Under the pieces are notes generated by a model, which saw only the letters and a program-made list of their open reading frames with translations, ran no database searches and had not been told where the DNA came from. The position numbers and the translations under genes were made by a program. Positions 7,961 through 9,436 of a stretch of 9,436 nucleotides of DNA are shown piece by piece. Position 1 is the first letter of the stretch. Every line of letters begins with the position of its first letter. The DNA comes from an uncultured Ruminococcus sp. (lineage in GTDB: Bacteria > Bacillota > Clostridia > Oscillospirales > CAG-272). The stretch lies in contig CADAXH010000046.1 in the NCBI GenBank assembly GCA_902791785.1, forward strand, positions 1 through 9,436, in the 5' to 3' direction.

Positions 7961-7989
7961 AGTATAACAATAATAAAAATACAGGTCAA
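7961..7989 (-). promoter_or_regulatory. Sigma-A-type promoter of the lipid kinase-valS operon
   Basis: On the - strand, TTGACC (7989-7984) is followed by exactly 17 bases and TATACT (7966-7961). Transcription would start near 7954, leaving about 30 bases of leader before TTG 7924. That is too short for a T-box or other large riboswitch. Confidence 0.8.
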
Positions 7990-8084
7990 TATATAAAATG
8001 CGTGGAATGTCTGTTTATAGTGTTGATTTTTTCGACTTACGACTGCGTTTTAAGAAATATTGCCCCGACAGACATCGATTTGTG

Positions 8085-8113
8085 TTGACAAAACTGACCC
8101 TGTGTGCTAATAT
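8085..8113 (+). promoter_or_regulatory. Promoter of the tRNA-Leu/tRNA-fMet genes
   Basis: TTGACA (8085-8090), 17 bases, TAATAT (8108-8113), with TG at the extended -10 position. The start would fall near 8120, about 13 bases before the mature tRNA-Leu. The rest of the 208-base gap between the divergent lipid kinase and tRNA genes (7925-8132) holds the two promoters and no gene that I can support. Confidence 0.88.
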
Positions 8114-8132
8114 TACAAAGCGGCAAAGAGAT

Positions 8133-8221
8133 GCCGGAATGGCGGAACTGGCAGACGCCCGGGACTTAAAATCCCGTGGGCTTTAAAACCCGTACCGGTT
8201 CGATCCCGGTTTCCGGCACCA
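8133..8221 (+). tRNA. tRNA-Leu (anticodon UAA)
   Basis: Acceptor stem GCCGGAA (8133-8139) pairs perfectly with TTCCGGC (8211-8217), followed by discriminator A and encoded CCA (8219-8221). The anticodon stem CGGGA/TCCCG encloses loop CTTAAAA, with anticodon TAA at 8167-8169. A long variable arm (GGGC...ACCC) marks a class II tRNA, as expected for leucine. The T arm has GGTTCGATCCC. It decodes UUA, and UUG by wobble. Confidence 0.97.
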
Positions 8222-8229
8222 TTATATAT

Positions 8230-8306
<77 letters not shown>

Positions 8307-8312
8307 GATCAG

Positions 8313-8345
8313 GATTGCTATTCAAAAAGATAGCAATCTTTTTTT
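8313..8345 (+). terminator. Rho-independent terminator after the tRNA genes
   Basis: Perfect 9-bp stem GATTGCTAT (8313-8321) with ATAGCAATC (8330-8338), loop TCAAAAAG, then seven T residues. It ends the tRNA transcript. Confidence 0.93.
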
Positions 8346-8392
8346 CTATCAAAACTTAAAAAACTCTAGAACACCTGAAGAGGAGAAGATAT

Positions 8393-8861
8393 ATGAGAAT
8401 ATACGACATTTCACAAGAGGTATTCAGCTGTTGTATTTATCCCGGTGATCCGAAACCGAAAAGAAAAGTGCTGAGTTCAATTAAAGACGGAGATTCATAT
8501 AACCTGACTGAATTCAGCATGTGCGCACACAACGGAACGCATGTTGATGCACCTTTTCATTTTATTCAGGATGGAAAAACTGTTGATAAGGTCAGTTTGA
8601 ATGTTTTTGTAGGCAAGGCGTATGTTGCTGAACATCGTGGAAGAGTAACCGGTGAGGATAGGAAATGAATCCCAGACGGTAGGGCCAGAGAATGCTCCGA
8701 TGAAGGTTCATAAAATTCTTCTTGGAGCTGATATCGTTCTGCTTGAAGGTGTTCGCCTGGCAGATATTTCTGAAGGAGAGTATTTTTTGAGTGCAGCCCC
8801 TCTGAATCTTTATGGTTCTGATGGCTCTCCGTGCAGGGCACTGTTGATATCTGATAGTTGA
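8393..8861 (+). pseudogene. Cyclase family (kynurenine formamidase-like) gene with internal deletion and frame change
   Basis: The first frame (8393-8668, 91 codons) begins MRIYDISQEV after AGAGGAG and holds the metal-binding motif of the cyclase family, HNGTHVDAPFHF, with His46, His50 and Asp52. It stops at TGA 8666. A second frame, shifted by +1, carries the end of the same family from about 8658 to TGA 8859: IGNESQTVGPENAP, then VHKILLGADIVLLEG with the expected last His and Glu 12 residues apart, and the closing AAPLNLYGSDGSPCRALLI. In the KynB family about 106 residues separate the first metal motif from the last His; here there are about 56, so roughly 50 codons are missing, with the join near GATA 8657-8660. 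As it stands no full-length enzyme can be made. Neither half holds the whole metal site. A sequencing or assembly error is less likely but possible. No clear promoter is seen between the tRNA terminator and the start. Confidence 0.8.
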
Positions 8862-8903
8862 ACTTAAACTCAAAATAATAAGTCAAATATTTAAACATTA
8901 ATC

Positions 8904-8929
8904 GGTGCGCTATTTTCGGTGCACCTTTT
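8904..8929 (+). terminator. Possible weak terminator after the broken cyclase gene
   Basis: GGTGCGC (8904-8910) can pair with GTGCACC (8919-8925), with one G-T pair and an 8-base loop, followed by only four T residues. The shape fits a weak intrinsic terminator that separates the broken gene from the Fic promoter. Confidence 0.45.
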
Positions 8930-8938
8930 GAACCGGTT

Positions 8939-8992
8939 TTATCGGCACAAAATATCAAAGAAAATATTTTCTGTTGTGAATTGTGCCGATAA
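8939..8992. repeat. Concentric inverted repeat over the Fic promoter, operator candidate
   Basis: TTATCGGCACAA (8939-8950) and TTGTGCCGATAA (8981-8992) are a perfect 12-bp inverted pair, 30 bases apart. A second perfect 12-bp palindrome, GAAAATATTTTC (8960-8971), has exactly the same centre (8965.5). The right arm lies between the -35 and -10 elements of the downstream promoter. The RNA start is downstream of the whole structure, so it should act as DNA, not as an mRNA hairpin. Confidence 0.7.
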
Positions 8993-9002
8993 GTGGTATA
9001 AT
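8974..9002 (+). promoter_or_regulatory. Promoter of the HTH-Fic gene
   Basis: TTGTGA (8974-8979), 17 bases, TATAAT (8997-9002), with TG at the extended -10 position (8994-8995). Transcription would begin near 9009, just before the ribosome binding site, which leaves a very short leader. Confidence 0.8.
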
Positions 9003-9021
9003 GTCGACTGAGGTGAATGCA

Positions 9022-9436
9022 ATGAAAGAATATTTGTCTGTATCAGATTTTGCAAAAAAATGGACCATGTCCGAGAGAGGTGTCCGAAACTATTGCATCA
9101 GGGGAAAAATCCCCGGTGCAATCATTGAAGGAAAAACTTGGAAAATACCTGAAGATGCAGAATTGCCCGCAAGAATAAATAAAAAGTCCGAGACATTGCT
9201 CAGCAGGTTGAGGAAAGAAAAAAGTGTTCATTTGTCTGGCGGAATATATCACAAGATACAGATTGACTTGACATATAACTCTAACCATATTGAGGGCAGT
9301 ACTTTAACCCATGATCAGACGAGATATATATTCGAGACCAGCACCATAGGTCTTTCTGATGGTATTGCAAACACAGATGATATCATTGAGACTGCTAATC
9401 ATTTCCGTTGTATAGATTTTGTAATAGATAATGCAA
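9022..9436 (+). CDS. Fic family protein with N-terminal helix-turn-helix domain (partial)
   Basis: Only the first 138 codons are in the window; the frame is open to the end. Residues 3-47 (YLSVSDFAKKW, SERGVRNYCIRGKIPGA, GKTWKIPEDAE) match the small excisionase/MerR-like helix-turn-helix domain common in Clostridia. From about residue 75 the sequence matches the N-terminal part of Fic proteins: KIQIDLTYNSNHIEGSTLTHDQTR, then FETSTIGL and IIETANHFRCIDFVI. Fic enzymes usually transfer AMP from ATP to a protein. SNHIEG (87-92) fits the SxxxE(G/N) inhibitory helix, placed before the core as in class II Fic proteins, so activity may be self-limited. The catalytic HPFxxGNGR motif would lie past the window end and cannot be checked. 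GAGGTGA (9010-9016) precedes ATG 9022. In-frame ATG 9001 overlaps the -10 box and should not be transcribed. Confidence 0.88.
   Translation, partial: MKEYLSVSDFAKKWTMSERGVRNYCIRGKIPGAIIEGKTWKIPEDAELPARINKKSETLLSRLRKEKSVHLSGGIYHKIQIDLTYNSNHIEGSTLTHDQTRYIFETSTIGLSDGIANTDDIIETANHFRCIDFVIDNA

Noticed and set aside
7998..8186. Open frame on the + strand ending MAELADARDLKSRGL
   Set aside because: This is the familiar false translation of a tRNA-Leu gene; the frame runs through the promoter and into the tRNA.
8566..8958. Two overlapping - strand frames opposite the broken cyclase gene
   Set aside because: The + strand frames match a known family end to end; the - strand translations match nothing I recognise.
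9001..9021. In-frame ATG 9001 as the Fic start
   Set aside because: It overlaps the -10 box TATAAT (8997-9002), upstream of the expected RNA start, and the ribosome binding site GAGGTGA lies after it.

Overview
The window looks like ordinary chromosome from a low-to-moderate GC Gram-positive anaerobe of the Clostridia, probably Ruminococcus or a close relative. This rests on the protein types (M18 aminopeptidase, PrsW, a DUF4349 lipoprotein), the strong AGGAGG-type ribosome binding sites, the sigma-A-like promoters and the tRNA genes with encoded CCA. The genus is inference.

Left part, + strand (1-3375): the last codons of an upstream gene (possibly coaE) overlap a membrane-anchored protein with two tandem SLT lytic transglycosylase domains. 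It is followed closely by an M18 zinc aminopeptidase and a PrsW-type intramembrane protease. Gaps of about 17 and 12 bases suggest one operon. It ends at a symmetric hairpin that serves as a bidirectional terminator shared with the converging - strand operon.

Middle part, - strand (3374-7989): a good promoter (TTGACC, 17 bases, TATACT) drives a YegS/DagK-type lipid kinase with a TTG start, then valS 9 bases downstream, then a DUF4349 lipoprotein. Between valS and the lipoprotein gene is a terminator-like hairpin whose 3' arm is the lipoprotein's Shine-Dalgarno sequence and whose T tract abuts its ATG. This could act as an attenuator or coupling element. No T-box leader is visible for valS.

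Right part, + strand (8085-9436): a consensus promoter drives tRNA-Leu(UAA) and initiator tRNA-fMet(CAU), followed by a clear terminator. Next is a broken cyclase (kynurenine-formamidase-like) gene that has lost roughly 150 bases in its middle and changed frame. A strong promoter overlapped by a concentric 54-bp dyad then leads into a Fic-family gene with an N-terminal helix-turn-helix domain, cut by the window end.

Most of the window is housekeeping. I see no clear new multi-gene system. The observations most worth a second look are the operator-like dyad in front of the HTH-Fic gene, the terminator/SD hairpin between valS and the lipoprotein gene, the second SLT domain with an altered AYNAGxG motif, and the split cyclase gene.
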